A DNA stretch of 64,000 nucleotides, taken from the NCBI GenBank assembly GCA_015057085.1, contig SVFB01000100.1, positions 55,506 to 119,505 on the forward strand, written 5' to 3'. This document shows, in pieces, positions 1 to 9,392 of this stretch (its first letter is position 1; each line of letters begins with the position of its first letter). Source of the stretch: Lachnospiraceae bacterium (GTDB lineage: Bacteria > Bacillota > Clostridia > Lachnospirales > Lachnospiraceae). Under the pieces are notes generated by a model, which worked only from the letters and a program-made list of their open reading frames with translations, had not been told where the DNA came from and ran no database searches. The translations under genes and the position numbers were made by a program.

Positions 1-749
1 TGACAGCACAGGAAGTTGATGAGGTCATAATCGCTCAAACTCACGAAAGCAAGAAATTCGGCGAAATTGCTGTAGAATGCGGTTATTTGACAGAAGAACA
101 GGTCATGGATCTTTTGCGAGAACAAAGTCCCGACTTTTTATTACTCGGACAAGTTCTTGTGGATGACGGTATTATTACCAATTCAGATTTGGAAAATATT
201 ATTGCTGATTATCGCTCCGAAAATGAAATCCTTGATTTTGATATTACATCCGATAATCATGAGATCATCAGACGTCTCATCGAGAATCTGTTTAATCAAG
301 ATTCTACTATGACAATCGAAAGTAAATCTTACTTTGAATTGCTTTTTAATGATTTTGTACGCTTTGTTGGCGAAGATTTCACTCCACTTCCTGCAGACAA
401 AATCAAAGCATTTCCTGTCGACAAATGTATTCGTCAGGAAATTCAAGGTAATTATCAAATTCGATCCTTTATTTCAATGGACGAAGAAACCGCTATTGCA
501 TTTGCATCAAGATATGTCGGGGATACATTTACCGAATACGACGAATATGTACAGGCTTCCCTGGAGGATTTCTTAAATCTTCATAACGGATTATTCATTG
601 TGAATATTTCAAATGATTCTTCTATAGAATTAACCATTACAGCACCGGAGCTGGTGGAGGATCCTATTTTAGATTTTGATAATCCGGTTTATCATTTCCA
701 GGTATTATATTCCTTTGGTATCGTTCATTTCTTAATTGAATTAGTTTAA
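1..749 (+). CDS. MshEN-like / CheX-like domain protein (5' end missing)
   Basis: The reading frame is open from the window edge, so the gene begins upstream; a TTG at 87 is unlikely to be the true start because the frame continues unbroken before it. The visible N-terminal part holds two short repeats of the type 'FGEIAVECGYLTEEQV' and 'LGQVLVDDGIITNSDL', which resemble the MshEN/type II secretion ATPase N-terminal fold that can bind cyclic di-GMP. The C-terminal half (…FASRYVG…ASLEDFLNLHNG…VNISND…) resembles CheX/CheC-type chemotaxis phosphatase domains; DFLN sits where the ExxN phosphatase motif would be. It ends at a bidirectional terminator shared with thrC. Role inferred: signalling or chemotaxis-linked; no flagellar gene is visible nearby to confirm it. 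Confidence 0.6.
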   Translation, partial: TAQEVDEVIIAQTHESKKFGEIAVECGYLTEEQVMDLLREQSPDFLLLGQVLVDDGIITNSDLENIIADYRSENEILDFDITSDNHEIIRRLIENLFNQDSTMTIESKSYFELLFNDFVRFVGEDFTPLPADKIKAFPVDKCIRQEIQGNYQIRSFISMDEETAIAFASRYVGDTFTEYDEYVQASLEDFLNLHNGLFIVNISNDSSIELTITAPELVEDPILDFDNPVYHFQVLYSFGIVHFLIELV

Positions 750-753
750 CCAT

Positions 754-790
754 AAAAAATAGCTGTTGCAAATTGCAACAGCTATTTTTT
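754..790. terminator. Bidirectional intrinsic terminator
   Basis: A perfect stem (TAGCTGTTGCAA with its complement) is flanked by an A-run on one side and a T-run on the other, so it can serve both the plus-strand CheX-like gene and the convergent thrC gene. Confidence 0.9.
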
Positions 791-809
791 ATTCATATTC
801 TATAACCCA

Positions 810-2306
810 TTATTGAATTCCAAGAAATTTCTTTACAACTGAAGGCATCTCTTCCACTTCGCAAACTGTGTCATGTAAAACAGGTGCGGTTCTAATCTCT
901 TCAATCGCATTTGGAACCTTAACATTTCCGATTTTGCTTAATTCATCTACCAACTCAAAATCGCTCATCTTGTCATATTTTGCTTCATCAATGGCATTCA
1001 TTACACTTCTGGTGAACTTAAACGGGCTTGCAGTAGATGCAATCACAGTTTTGGTATTTGTATCATTGCTTGCCTTTTGATATTTCTTAAATACACCTGT
1101 AGCAACTGCAGTATGGGTATCAATAATATAGCCTGTCTTTTCGTATAAGTCCTTGATCACAGAAGCAGTTTCTTCCTCACTTGTGTAATTGCCATAAAAA
1201 TCAGCAAGCTTCGCTTTCATCTCATCTGTGATTTCATATTTTCCGTCCTTTGTTAAGGCGCCCATGAATTCACGATTCTTTGAAACGTCATCTCCGGCAA
1301 TTCTGTAAATCAAACGCTCTAAATTAGAGCTGATTAAAATATCCATTGAAGGTGAACTGGTCAAAATGAATTCTCTGTTGCGATCATAAATACCGGTCTG
1401 AAAGAAATCATATAAAACTTTATTTTCATTTGATGCGCAAATTAATTTTGCAATCGGAATTCCCATATTCTTCGCATAATATGCAGCAAGAATATTTCCG
1501 AAATTACCTGTCGGAACAACAACATTAATCTTCTCATCCTTTTGGATTGCGCCATTTGCATATAACTTAGCATATGCATAGACATAATAGACAACCTGAG
1601 GAACAAGACGTCCGATATTAATGGAGTTGGCTGATGAGAACTGAAATCCCGCCTGATCCAATTCTGCTTTTAAAGCAGCATCATTGAACATTTGCTTAAC
1701 TCCGGTCTGAGCCTGATCAAAGTTTCCTTCAATTCCGACAACGCAGGTATTGTCCCCCTTCTGGGTTACCATCTGCTTCTCTTGAATCGGGCTTACACCA
1801 TGCTTCGGATAAAATACCACGATCTTGGTGCCTTCCACGCCGGCAAAACCTGCCAATGCAGCTTTTCCTGTATCACCTGATGTTGCTGTTAAAATTACAA
1901 TATCATTTTTGATTTGATTCTTTCTTGCAGAAGTAATCAAAAGATGCGGCAAAATAGATAATGCCATATCTTTAAAAGCAATTGTTGATCCATGGAATAA
2001 TTCAAGATAATATGCGCCATCCGCTTGAACAAGCGGCGCAATCTCTTCCACGTCAAATTTGCTATCATATGCTTTATTAATACAATTTTTCAGTTCTTCC
2101 TCAGTAAAGTCAGAAAGAAGCAATTTCATAACTTCGTATGCTGTCTCTTGATAGGAAAGATTCGCAAGTTCGTCGATACTTTTGTCCAAAGCCGGGATAT
2201 GATCCGGTACAAAAAGTCCTCCGTCCTCTGCCAGTCCCTGAAGAATAGCCTGTGAAGCAGTTAATTTTTTACTGTCGTCTCTGGTGCTGGAATATAATAC
2301 GCTCAT
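810..2306 (-). CDS. thrC: Threonine synthase
   Basis: Converts O-phospho-L-homoserine to threonine with pyridoxal phosphate, the last step of threonine synthesis, in the cytosol. The 498-residue product has the fold-type II N-terminus (MSVLYSSTRDDSKKLTASQAILQGLAEDGG), the PLP lysine motif in 'GSTIAFKDMAL', and 'TATSGDTGKAAL' and 'VPTGNFGNILAAYYAK' cofactor-phosphate motifs; length matches the long ThrC class. The start is preceded by AAAGGTAGG. It has its own consensus promoter and is not followed by other genes on the same strand before the terminator, so it is monocistronic. No long leader, hence no T-box. Confidence 0.95.
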   Translation of the reverse strand: MSVLYSSTRDDSKKLTASQAILQGLAEDGGLFVPDHIPALDKSIDELANLSYQETAYEVMKLLLSDFTEEELKNCINKAYDSKFDVEEIAPLVQADGAYYLELFHGSTIAFKDMALSILPHLLITSARKNQIKNDIVILTATSGDTGKAALAGFAGVEGTKIVVFYPKHGVSPIQEKQMVTQKGDNTCVVGIEGNFDQAQTGVKQMFNDAALKAELDQAGFQFSSANSINIGRLVPQVVYYVYAYAKLYANGAIQKDEKINVVVPTGNFGNILAAYYAKNMGIPIAKLICASNENKVLYDFFQTGIYDRNREFILTSSPSMDILISSNLERLIYRIAGDDVSKNREFMGALTKDGKYEITDEMKAKLADFYGNYTSEEETASVIKDLYEKTGYIIDTHTAVATGVFKKYQKASNDTNTKTVIASTASPFKFTRSVMNAIDEAKYDKMSDFELVDELSKIGNVKVPNAIEEIRTAPVLHDTVCEVEEMPSVVKKFLGIQ

Positions 2307-2334
2307 CGCCTACCTACCTTTCTATCTCTGAAAT

Positions 2335-2363
2335 ATATTATCTAAATAGTTTTATACTGTCAA
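2335..2363 (-). promoter_or_regulatory. thrC promoter (sigma-A type)
   Basis: On the minus strand TTGACA (complement of 2358-2363), 17-base spacer, TAATAT (complement of 2335-2340). Near-perfect housekeeping promoter about 30 bases before the thrC start. Confidence 0.85.
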
Positions 2364-2380
2364 TCAAAAAGCAAGAATGC

Positions 2381-2386
2381 TATACT
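2381..2386 (+). promoter_or_regulatory. -10 element of the AP2-like gene
   Basis: TGCTATACT is an extended -10 about 30 bases before the start at 2417. The -35 region is poor and overlaps the divergent thrC -35, so the two promoters share the 2335-2386 interval. Confidence 0.6.
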
Positions 2387-2416
2387 AAATTTATCGAAAA
2401 GAAAAGGAGACACTCT

Positions 2417-3217
2417 ATGCTTCCCGGAACTTATAAAGCATACAAGAAGGACGGTACTTTATATTACCGTGCCAGTATTACATATAAGAACAAACATATC
2501 AGTCTAGGCAGTTACGCCACTGAAGAAGATGCAAGCCATGCTTACTTCAATGCCGACAAGCTGCTAAAGAGTGATCTTTCTATTGAAAACGCCTTTTATT
2601 TAACGCGTTATCTTCCATTTGAAAAAATAGTCAGTCTCTGTAACTTTCGAGACAATCATATGTATGTTGCGACTCCGATTTATTTAAGACGCAACTACTT
2701 TAGTTATTATCTTTCGATTCAAAAAGAATTAAAATTTGATATTGATGACCTGTTTTATTATGCTGAAAAAACCATTATGCAGCGAAGAGGCCATCTATTT
2801 GTCAATGATTACGGAATGCAAGTTACGATATTGAGCCGTTATGGAATCAAGCCGCATGCGGTCTTAGGCCGCGACTATGAGTTTGCCAACGGTGATGATA
2901 CCGATTATCGCTATTCCAATGTCATTGTCATCAATCCCTATTTCGGTGTATCGCGCATCGGAGAAGCGCCAAATTATAAATATAAAGCTATGATTCATAT
3001 CAACGGCAATTATATCATCGGCACCTACGATACGCAGGAAAATGCCGCCATCGCCTATAACAAAGCCGTCGATTTGGCTTGGGATGCCGGCATTTCAAGA
3101 AACTACCAAAAGAATTATATCAATTCCTATTCCACAGCCCAGTATCTGGAAGCCTATAACAAAATCAAACTTCGCAAAAAATATCTGGACTATCTAAAAG
3201 GATTTATTTCTGATTAA
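2417..3217 (+). CDS. Protein with two AP2-like DNA-binding domains
   Basis: The ATG at 2417 is chosen because AAAAGGAG lies at 2402-2409 and the -10 element at 2381 falls inside the longer open frame; the product is 266 residues. Residues about 12-50 ([28 protein letters not shown]) and about 197-232 ([26 protein letters not shown]) both show the three-strand plus helix pattern of AP2/ERF domains: R/K-A-x-I-x-x-x-x-K/G-x-I-x-x-G-x-Y-x-T-x-E-x-A-x-x-A-Y. The middle section is unrecognised. Bacterial AP2 domains usually sit in HNH or integrase-type proteins; no nuclease motif is visible here. Its 3' end overlaps the convergent leuD end by 14 bases. Probably a DNA-binding protein of unknown target. 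Confidence 0.7.
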   Translation: MLPGTYKAYKKDGTLYYRASITYKNKHISLGSYATEEDASHAYFNADKLLKSDLSIENAFYLTRYLPFEKIVSLCNFRDNHMYVATPIYLRRNYFSYYLSIQKELKFDIDDLFYYAEKTIMQRRGHLFVNDYGMQVTILSRYGIKPHAVLGRDYEFANGDDTDYRYSNVIVINPYFGVSRIGEAPNYKYKAMIHINGNYIIGTYDTQENAAIAYNKAVDLAWDAGISRNYQKNYINSYSTAQYLEAYNKIKLRKKYLDYLKGFISD

Positions 3218-3692
3218 TATAATTAACCAGTCCTTCACAATCAATAATCTTTTGCATAAATTCCGGGAAGGCCTGTCCTTGGAAGGTTTTCCCGGTGGTT
3301 ACATCCGTAATCACTCCGGTATCAAAGTTAACCTCAACTTCATCTCCTGCTGAAATATTTTTTGCAGCCTCCGGACACTCGATAATCGGGAGTCCGATAT
3401 TAATTGCATTTCTGTAGAAGATGCGGGCAAAGGTTTCTGCGATTACACAGCTAACACCTGATGCTTTAATCGAAATCGGCGCATGTTCTCTTGATGAACC
3501 GCATCCAAAATTCTTGTTTGCAACGATGATATCGCCTTCTTGAACCTTCTTTACAAATTCAATATCGATATCTTCCATACAATGTGTAGCCAGTTCCTTA
3601 GGATCTGAGGAATTCAGATATCTTGCAGGAATGATTACATCCGTATCTACGTTATCTCCGTATTTAAATACACGACCATGTGCATCCTTCAT
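3204..3692 (-). CDS. leuD: 3-isopropylmalate dehydratase small subunit
   Basis: Small (swivel-domain) subunit of isopropylmalate isomerase, which interconverts 2- and 3-isopropylmalate in leucine synthesis. The 162-residue product has '[15 protein letters not shown]' and '[12 protein letters not shown]', the substrate-binding signature of the family. Preceded by AGGAGG and only 17 bases after the leuC stop, so co-translated with its partner subunit. Size is that of the short archaeal/clostridial LeuD type, paired with a 420-residue LeuC. Confidence 0.95.
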   Translation of the reverse strand: MKDAHGRVFKYGDNVDTDVIIPARYLNSSDPKELATHCMEDIDIEFVKKVQEGDIIVANKNFGCGSSREHAPISIKASGVSCVIAETFARIFYRNAINIGLPIIECPEAAKNISAGDEVEVNFDTGVITDVTTGKTFQGQAFPEFMQKIIDCEGLVNYINQK

Positions 3693-3709
3693 ATCTCTTT
3701 CCTCCTAAA

Positions 3710-4972
3710 CTAAACAACTTCATCAGGGCCGGAAATCTTACCGGTCAATGCACTTGCAGCAGCCACTGCCGGGCTTGCAAGATAAACTTCAGATTCAACA
3801 TGTCCCATTCGGCCAACAAAGTTTCTGTTGGTGGTAGAAACGCATCTCTCACCTTCAGCCATAACACCCATATGTCCGCCAAGACACGGTCCGCAGGTTG
3901 GTGTGCTGACGATTGCGCCTGCCTGAATAAAATCCTTTAACAAGCCTTCTTCCATCGCCTGCAAATAAATCTTTTGTGTAGCCGGAATCACAATCACGCG
4001 AACGCCCTTCGCCACTTTCTTACCACGCATAATTTCCGCAGCAATACGAAGATCATCCATTCTACCATTAGTGCAGGAACCGATTACAACCTGATCGATT
4101 TTTACATCGCCGACTTCATCAATCGTTCTTGTATTTTCCGGAAGATGAGGAAAAGCTACAGTAGGCTTTAATGCGGATAAATCAATCGTATATTCCTCAT
4201 CATATTCTGCATCCGGATCCGCCTCAAATACTTTGTAAGGTCTCTTTGAATGCTCTTTCATATACTGTTCGGTCAATTCGTCAACCGGGAAGATTCCATT
4301 TTTACCACCGGCTTCAATTGCCATATTCGCAATGGTAAAACGATCATCCATAGAAAGATAAGAAATACCATCTCCTACAAATTCCATAGAGCGATAAAGC
4401 GCACCATCCACACCAATCATACCGATGATATGAAGAATAATATCCTTACCGCTTATCCATTTTGCAGGTTTTCCTGTCAAATTAAATTTAATGGCACTTG
4501 GCACTTTAAACCATGCCTGTCCTGTTGCCATTCCTGCAGCCATATCTGTACTTCCAACGCCGGTTGAAAATGCACCCAAAGCGCCGTATGTACAAGTATG
4601 GGAATCCGCACCGATGACGACATCGCCGGCAACTGTCAGACCCTGTTCTGGGAGAAGTGCATGCTCAATACCCATTTCTCCAACATCAAAGAAGTTAGAG
4701 ATTTCGTTCTTGCAAGCAAACTCACGAACACATTTGCAGTGTTGCGCAGACTTGATATCTTTATTCGGGGCGAAATGATCCATTACCAGTGCAATCTTAT
4801 CCTTGTGGAATACCCCATCAACCTTCATCTTCTCAATTTCATGGATTGCAACCGGGGAAGTGATATCATTTCCAAGCACCAGATCTAAATCCGCCATAAT
4901 CAGCTGTCCGGCTTTCACGCTTTCAAGCCCTGCATGAGCGGCTAATATCTTCTGGGTCATAGTCATTCCCAT
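3710..4972 (-). CDS. leuC: 3-isopropylmalate dehydratase large subunit
   Basis: Aconitase-family large subunit holding a [4Fe-4S] cluster for the isomerase step of leucine synthesis. Cluster cysteines are visible in '[11 protein letters not shown]' and '[13 protein letters not shown]'; '[15 protein letters not shown]' is the conserved His/substrate motif. At 420 residues it is the short (HacA/LeuC2) type. The ATG at 4972 follows AGGAGG with 9-base spacing. First gene of a leuC-leuD pair, divergent from a LysR regulator whose likely operator lies in the 155-base gap. leuB is not in the window. Confidence 0.95.
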   Translation of the reverse strand: MGMTMTQKILAAHAGLESVKAGQLIMADLDLVLGNDITSPVAIHEIEKMKVDGVFHKDKIALVMDHFAPNKDIKSAQHCKCVREFACKNEISNFFDVGEMGIEHALLPEQGLTVAGDVVIGADSHTCTYGALGAFSTGVGSTDMAAGMATGQAWFKVPSAIKFNLTGKPAKWISGKDIILHIIGMIGVDGALYRSMEFVGDGISYLSMDDRFTIANMAIEAGGKNGIFPVDELTEQYMKEHSKRPYKVFEADPDAEYDEEYTIDLSALKPTVAFPHLPENTRTIDEVGDVKIDQVVIGSCTNGRMDDLRIAAEIMRGKKVAKGVRVIVIPATQKIYLQAMEEGLLKDFIQAGAIVSTPTCGPCLGGHMGVMAEGERCVSTTNRNFVGRMGHVESEVYLASPAVAAASALTGKISGPDEVV

Positions 4973-5031
4973 TGTTCATTCCTCCTAGTTTCATAATATG
5001 TTATTTTAGAATAGATTTTTTAGACACATCA

Positions 5032-5061
5032 ATACTAACATACCTAATTCTATAAAAACAA
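5032..5061 (-). promoter_or_regulatory. leuCD promoter
   Basis: Minus-strand TTGTTT (5056-5061), 18-base spacer, TAGTAT (5032-5037) preceded by TG (extended -10). The -35 is weak, as expected for a LysR-activated promoter. Confidence 0.6.
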
Positions 5062-5064
5062 TAC

Positions 5065-5084
5065 ATAATAAACATATTTATTAT
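5065..5084. promoter_or_regulatory. Candidate LysR operator between leuC and lysR
   Basis: A perfect palindrome, ATAATAAA - CATA - TTTATTAT, lies three bases upstream of the leuC -35 and covers the position of the lysR -35. AT-rich dyads of this size next to an activated promoter are typical of LysR-type activator sites. Target by inference only. Confidence 0.6.
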
Positions 5085-5127
5085 AACTGACTCTTATGCT
5101 ATAATGTTGCAAAATGGAGGTAAGGAT

Positions 5128-6045
5128 ATGAATCAGAATTTATCGTCTTATTACATCTTTTATACCGTTGCAAAGGCCGGTAACATTTCAAAAGCAGCAA
5201 AAGAACTCTATATCAGTCAGCCTGCGATTTCCAAGTCCATTCAAAAACTTGAGGAATCCTTAAATTGCAAGCTTTTCACTCGCAGCTCCAGAGGTGTGTT
5301 ATTAACCGACGAAGGTGAAATCCTCTATGACCATGTACGAGAAGCTTTTACATCACTAAACGAAGGTGAACGTAAATTAAAAGAGTCTATTGATCTTGGC
5401 ATTGGAAAAATCAAAATCGGTGTCAGCTCAACGCTGTGCAAGTATATACTATTGCCTTACCTTGAGGAATTTGTACACCAAAATCCTCATATTAACATTT
5501 CGATTCAATGTCAGTCTACCAATGAAACCCTAAAATTATTAGACGAAAATCAAATTGATATCGGATTAATTGGTAAGCCATCCGGAAATCGAAATCTTAC
5601 ATTTGATTTCATAGAAGAAATCGAAGATGTATTTGTGGCAAATAAAGATTATTTAAAAAATCTAAAGGCACGCAATATCTCTGAAGACGAAATTCTGACA
5701 AAGGGAAATTTGATTCTTCTGGATTCTAATAATATGACGCGTCAATATATTGATCATTATTTAAAGGATCAAGAAATCGAAATTTCTGAATCCATTGAAA
5801 TTTCAAGCCTTGATCTGGTTATTGAATTTGCAAAGATTGGACTTGGTGTCTCCGCAGTCATCAAGCAGTTTGTGCAAAAGGAATTAGAGGATGAAACCCT
5901 TGTGGAAATTCCACTTAAAGTTCCAATGTATAAAAGACAGGTTGGTTTTGCATACAAGCCTCATAAGACAAAGACAAAGGCTCTTGCAACCTTTATCCAA
6001 TACTATCAGTTAAAACAACAAGAATATCAAAACCATCCGTTATAA
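5128..6045 (+). CDS. LysR-family transcriptional regulator, probable leuCD activator
   Basis: The start at 5128 is preferred over the ATG at 5104, because the latter lies inside the TATAAT box (5100-5105) and GGAGG stands at 5116-5120. The 305-residue product begins with the LysR winged helix (SSYYIFYTVAKAGNISKAAKELYISQPAISKSIQKLEE) and continues with a periplasmic-binding-like effector domain (IKIGVSSTL…LDENQIDIGLIG…). It is divergent from leuCD, so leucine synthesis control is the natural guess, with isopropylmalate as possible inducer as in other leu-linked LysR proteins; this is inference. The very short leader suggests autoregulation through the shared palindrome. Confidence 0.85.
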   Translation: MNQNLSSYYIFYTVAKAGNISKAAKELYISQPAISKSIQKLEESLNCKLFTRSSRGVLLTDEGEILYDHVREAFTSLNEGERKLKESIDLGIGKIKIGVSSTLCKYILLPYLEEFVHQNPHINISIQCQSTNETLKLLDENQIDIGLIGKPSGNRNLTFDFIEEIEDVFVANKDYLKNLKARNISEDEILTKGNLILLDSNNMTRQYIDHYLKDQEIEISESIEISSLDLVIEFAKIGLGVSAVIKQFVQKELEDETLVEIPLKVPMYKRQVGFAYKPHKTKTKALATFIQYYQLKQQEYQNHPL

Positions 6046-6069
6046 ATTAATTTGCAAAGGAAAAAAACA

Positions 6070-6837
6070 ATGAAAGAACAATTACATACCATACCAATCC
6101 ATGATGCCATGACACATGCCGGAGAATGTCCGTTTTGCTATATCGAACGAAAAACCGAAGAACATGCGATGGACTTCGTATTAGGCCACGGTGCCTCCTA
6201 TATGGAGGCAGATATTCGCGAAATGACCGACAAAGAAGGTTTCTGTCGCAATCATTTCAAAAAGATGTTTGATTACGGAAATGCATTGGGGAATGCATGG
6301 ATTCTAAAAACCATGTATATGCGTTATTTGGAAGAAGCAGACAAAGAATTCAAAAATTTCAAACCGCAAGCTTCCTCAAAGAAGAGTCTTTTTTCAAAAG
6401 ACAAAAACCCTCAAGACTCAAATTCTATTGTAAACTGGATTAAGCACCGCGAAGAAAGCTGCTTTATCTGCAAAATGGTAGATCAAACCTTTCATGCATA
6501 TATGAAAACCTTCTTTGAACTCTACAAAAAAGATGCTACATTTAAAGATCAGATCAAAGCAACACAAGGATTCTGCCTCAATCATTTTAAAATTTTGCTC
6601 TCTTATGCGGATGAAGTCTTAAAAGATCAAGCGAAACAAGAATTTTATGATATTGTACTTCCTCTAGAACGCGAAAATCTAGAAAGAATTTTTGAAGATG
6701 TTTCCTGGTTTGTGGAGAAATTCGATTATAAAAACAAAGATGCGGACTGGAAGAACTCGAAGGATGCCGTACAACGCGGTATGCAAAAATTAAAAGGTTC
6801 CGATCCTTCTCTTCCTGCTTATGTGATGAAAAAATAA
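6070..6837 (+). CDS. DUF6062 family protein with duplicated Cys/His motif
   Basis: The ATG at 6070 is used because AAAGGAAA stands just before it; the longer frame opens with TTG at 6052 only. The 255-residue product resembles DUF6062, a family of unknown function in Clostridia. Two similar halves are visible: each has a CxxC (CPFC near residue 23, CFIC near 132) followed about 40 residues later by G-F-C-x-N-H-F (near 60 and 170). Four cysteine/histidine clusters of this kind suggest metal or redox chemistry, but nothing in the sequence identifies the reaction. It lies 24 bases after the LysR gene and may be co-transcribed. Ends at a bidirectional terminator with leuS. Confidence 0.75.
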   Translation: MKEQLHTIPIHDAMTHAGECPFCYIERKTEEHAMDFVLGHGASYMEADIREMTDKEGFCRNHFKKMFDYGNALGNAWILKTMYMRYLEEADKEFKNFKPQASSKKSLFSKDKNPQDSNSIVNWIKHREESCFICKMVDQTFHAYMKTFFELYKKDATFKDQIKATQGFCLNHFKILLSYADEVLKDQAKQEFYDIVLPLERENLERIFEDVSWFVEKFDYKNKDADWKNSKDAVQRGMQKLKGSDPSLPAYVMKK

Positions 6838-6841
6838 AAAT

Positions 6842-6877
6842 AAGAACTGCGAAAATTTTTTTCGCAGTTCTTTTTAA
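6842..6877. terminator. Bidirectional intrinsic terminator
   Basis: GAACTGCGAAAA/TTTTCGCAGTTC stem with T-runs in both directions between the convergent DUF6062 and leuS genes. Confidence 0.9.
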
Positions 6878-6880
6878 ATT

Positions 6881-9295
6881 TTATTTTGCAACAATATTTA
6901 CGATTTTACCAGGTACATAAATCTCTTTAATAATATTGCCTGAAAGCTTATCTCCCAATGCCTCTTTTGCCATTGCAAGAACATCATCTTTTGCAGCATC
7001 TTTTGCAATATTAATCGTTGCTCGAACCTTACCATTGATCTGTACTGCAATTTCAACAGAATCATCAACCAATGCAGATTCATCATAAGTCGGCCATGAT
7101 TCATAAGCAATGGTATCCTGATGTCCCATCAATTGCCAGATTTCCTCGCCAACGTGCGGACATACGCATGAAAGCATCTTAATCAGGCCTTCTGCGAATT
7201 CACGTGGGCACTTGCCTACTTTATATACTTCATTGACGAAAATCATCATTTGACTGATTGCAGTATTATAACCTAAGGATTCAAAGTCATCTGTAACCTT
7301 CTTAACAGTCTGATTATAAATCTTTGTCAATGAGCCATCATCGGTATCTGTCAAGTTATCAGCTTCTGTAAAGAAATTCCACACACGTGTGATAAAACGC
7401 TTAGCACCCTGAACATTATTATCATTCCATGGTTTAGAAACCTCCAAAGGTCCCATGAACATTTCGTATAAACGAAGGGTGTCAGCACCGTACTCTTCTA
7501 CGACATCACTTGGATTTACAACAAATTCAGGGAATCTCTTACCCATCTTAATTCCGTTTGATCCAAGAATCATACCTTGATGAACCAGTTTCTTGAATGG
7601 CTCTTTAACAGGTGAAAGGCCGTTATCGTATAAGAATCTGTTCCAGATACGTGCATACATCAAATGTCCAACCGCATGCTCCGGTCCACCTACGTAAAGG
7701 TCAACAGGAAGCCAATGCTTTAAGAGTTCCTGATTTGCAAATTCTTTGTCATTATGAGGATCGATATATCTCATATAATACCAAGAAGATCCGGCTGAAC
7801 CAGGCATTGTAGATGTCTCTCTGGTTCCTTTCACACCGTTCTTATCATACTGCTTCCACTCGGTTGCATTTTCCAGCGGAGCCTGACCATTCTTGCCCTT
7901 ATAGTCTTCAAGTTCCGGAAGAACAAGCGGAAGTTCCTCATCCGGAAGGAAATAAATTGAACCATCTTCCTTATATACACAAGGAACAGGCTCACCCCAA
8001 TATCTCTGACGCGCAAAAATCCACTCACGGAATTTATAATTTACTTTTCTTCTTGCAACGCCCATGCCCTCAAGCTTTGTTGTGATAGCTTCCTTTGCTT
8101 CTTCAACTGTCATACCGGTAAATTCTTCAGAATTCATCAGTTTGCAGCCCTTCCCAAGATAATCCTGCTTCTCGAAGGCACATTCAGAAACATCTCTTCC
8201 TTCGATAACCTGAATCATATCAATATTATGAGCAATCGCATATTCAAAGTCACGCTGATCATGAGAAGGAACTGCCATAACAGCACCTGTTCCGTAGCTT
8301 GCAAGTACGAAATCACCGATAAAAACAGGCACTTTTTTTCCGTTAACAGGGTTAATTGCATAAATACCCTTCAAGCAACATCCGGACTTCGTTTTATTTA
8401 ATTCAGTTCTGTCCATATCGCTCTTCTTAATGGTCTCGTCGATATAAGCCTGAACTTCTTCTTTGTTTTCCACACGATCCATCAGACCCTTTACGATATC
8501 TCCGTCCGGAGCAAGTACCATAAAAGTAATACCATAAATTGTCTCGATACAAGTTGTAAAAATAGAGAATTCTCCGCCATCTACAATCTTGAAATCAACT
8601 TCAACACCGGTACTCTTACCAATCCAGTTGCGTTGCATTTCCTTTGTAGATTCAGGCCAATCAATTTCATTTAGGCCTTCTAACAACTTCTCTGCAAATG
8701 CCGGCTGATCAATCACCCACTGCTTCATATTTTTACGAACGACTGGGAATCCGCCACGCTCAGACTTTCCATCAATGACCTCATCATTTGAAAGAACGGT
8801 TCCAAGCTCTTCGCACCAGTTTACAGGCATATCAATATGCTTTGCATAGCCAGCCTCATATAATTTCTTAAAAATCCACTGAGTCCATTTATAAAACTCC
8901 GGATCACTGGTTGCAATCATCTTAGACCAATCATAATCAAATCCTAACTCTTTTAACTGCTTAGAGAAGGTTTTAATATTTTCCTGTGTGAATCCATTTG
9001 GATGATTACCTGTATTTACCGCATATTGCTCTGCCGGCAAACCAAATGAATCATATCCCATCGGATGAAGCACATTATAGCCCTGCATTCTCTTCATACG
9101 AGACATAATATCAGTTGCAGTATAACCTTCCGGATGTCCGGCATGAAGGCCTACACCTGAAGGATAAGGGAACATATCAAGCGCATAATACTTTGGCTTG
9201 GAAAAATCCCAAACATCTGTCTTGAAGGTCTCATGCTCCTCCCAATATTTCTGCCATTTTTGCTCAATTGCTTTGTGATTATAAACTTCTGCCAT
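6881..9295 (-). CDS. leuS: Leucyl-tRNA synthetase
   Basis: Class Ia synthetase charging tRNA-Leu. The start at 9295 (MAEVYNHKAIEQKWQ) follows AGAGG; the frame extends 8 codons further without support. The 804-residue product has the HIGH motif as HAGH (about residues 51-54), an inserted CP1 editing domain and the catalytic C-terminal part with 'GADTLRLYEMFMGPLE'. Two departures from the textbook motifs: the threonine-rich editing peptide reads TTCIET (residues 247-252) instead of TTRPDT, and the KMSKS loop reads KMGKR. The editing threonine 252 is kept. These may be lineage features. It is separated from ilvC by a terminator; no T-box fits in the 100-base upstream gap. Confidence 0.95.
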   Translation of the reverse strand: MAEVYNHKAIEQKWQKYWEEHETFKTDVWDFSKPKYYALDMFPYPSGVGLHAGHPEGYTATDIMSRMKRMQGYNVLHPMGYDSFGLPAEQYAVNTGNHPNGFTQENIKTFSKQLKELGFDYDWSKMIATSDPEFYKWTQWIFKKLYEAGYAKHIDMPVNWCEELGTVLSNDEVIDGKSERGGFPVVRKNMKQWVIDQPAFAEKLLEGLNEIDWPESTKEMQRNWIGKSTGVEVDFKIVDGGEFSIFTTCIETIYGITFMVLAPDGDIVKGLMDRVENKEEVQAYIDETIKKSDMDRTELNKTKSGCCLKGIYAINPVNGKKVPVFIGDFVLASYGTGAVMAVPSHDQRDFEYAIAHNIDMIQVIEGRDVSECAFEKQDYLGKGCKLMNSEEFTGMTVEEAKEAITTKLEGMGVARRKVNYKFREWIFARQRYWGEPVPCVYKEDGSIYFLPDEELPLVLPELEDYKGKNGQAPLENATEWKQYDKNGVKGTRETSTMPGSAGSSWYYMRYIDPHNDKEFANQELLKHWLPVDLYVGGPEHAVGHLMYARIWNRFLYDNGLSPVKEPFKKLVHQGMILGSNGIKMGKRFPEFVVNPSDVVEEYGADTLRLYEMFMGPLEVSKPWNDNNVQGAKRFITRVWNFFTEADNLTDTDDGSLTKIYNQTVKKVTDDFESLGYNTAISQMMIFVNEVYKVGKCPREFAEGLIKMLSCVCPHVGEEIWQLMGHQDTIAYESWPTYDESALVDDSVEIAVQINGKVRATINIAKDAAKDDVLAMAKEALGDKLSGNIIKEIYVPGKIVNIVAK

Positions 9296-9392
9296 ATTGC
9301 GTTCCTCTTTGTTTGTCAATAAATTCTTTGATTGCTTTTCGCATTCTTAAAACACTAAAATTCATTTAAACACATTCGCGTAAAAAATGCAA

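Noticed and set aside
5104..5127. Upstream ATG of the LysR gene
   Set aside because: It lies inside the TATAAT box and has no ribosome-binding site; the ATG at 5128 with GGAGG is better.
9296..9392. Possible T-box leader before leuS
   Set aside because: The gap is about 100 bases and holds no T-box consensus or antiterminator; the nearby hairpin is the ilvC terminator.
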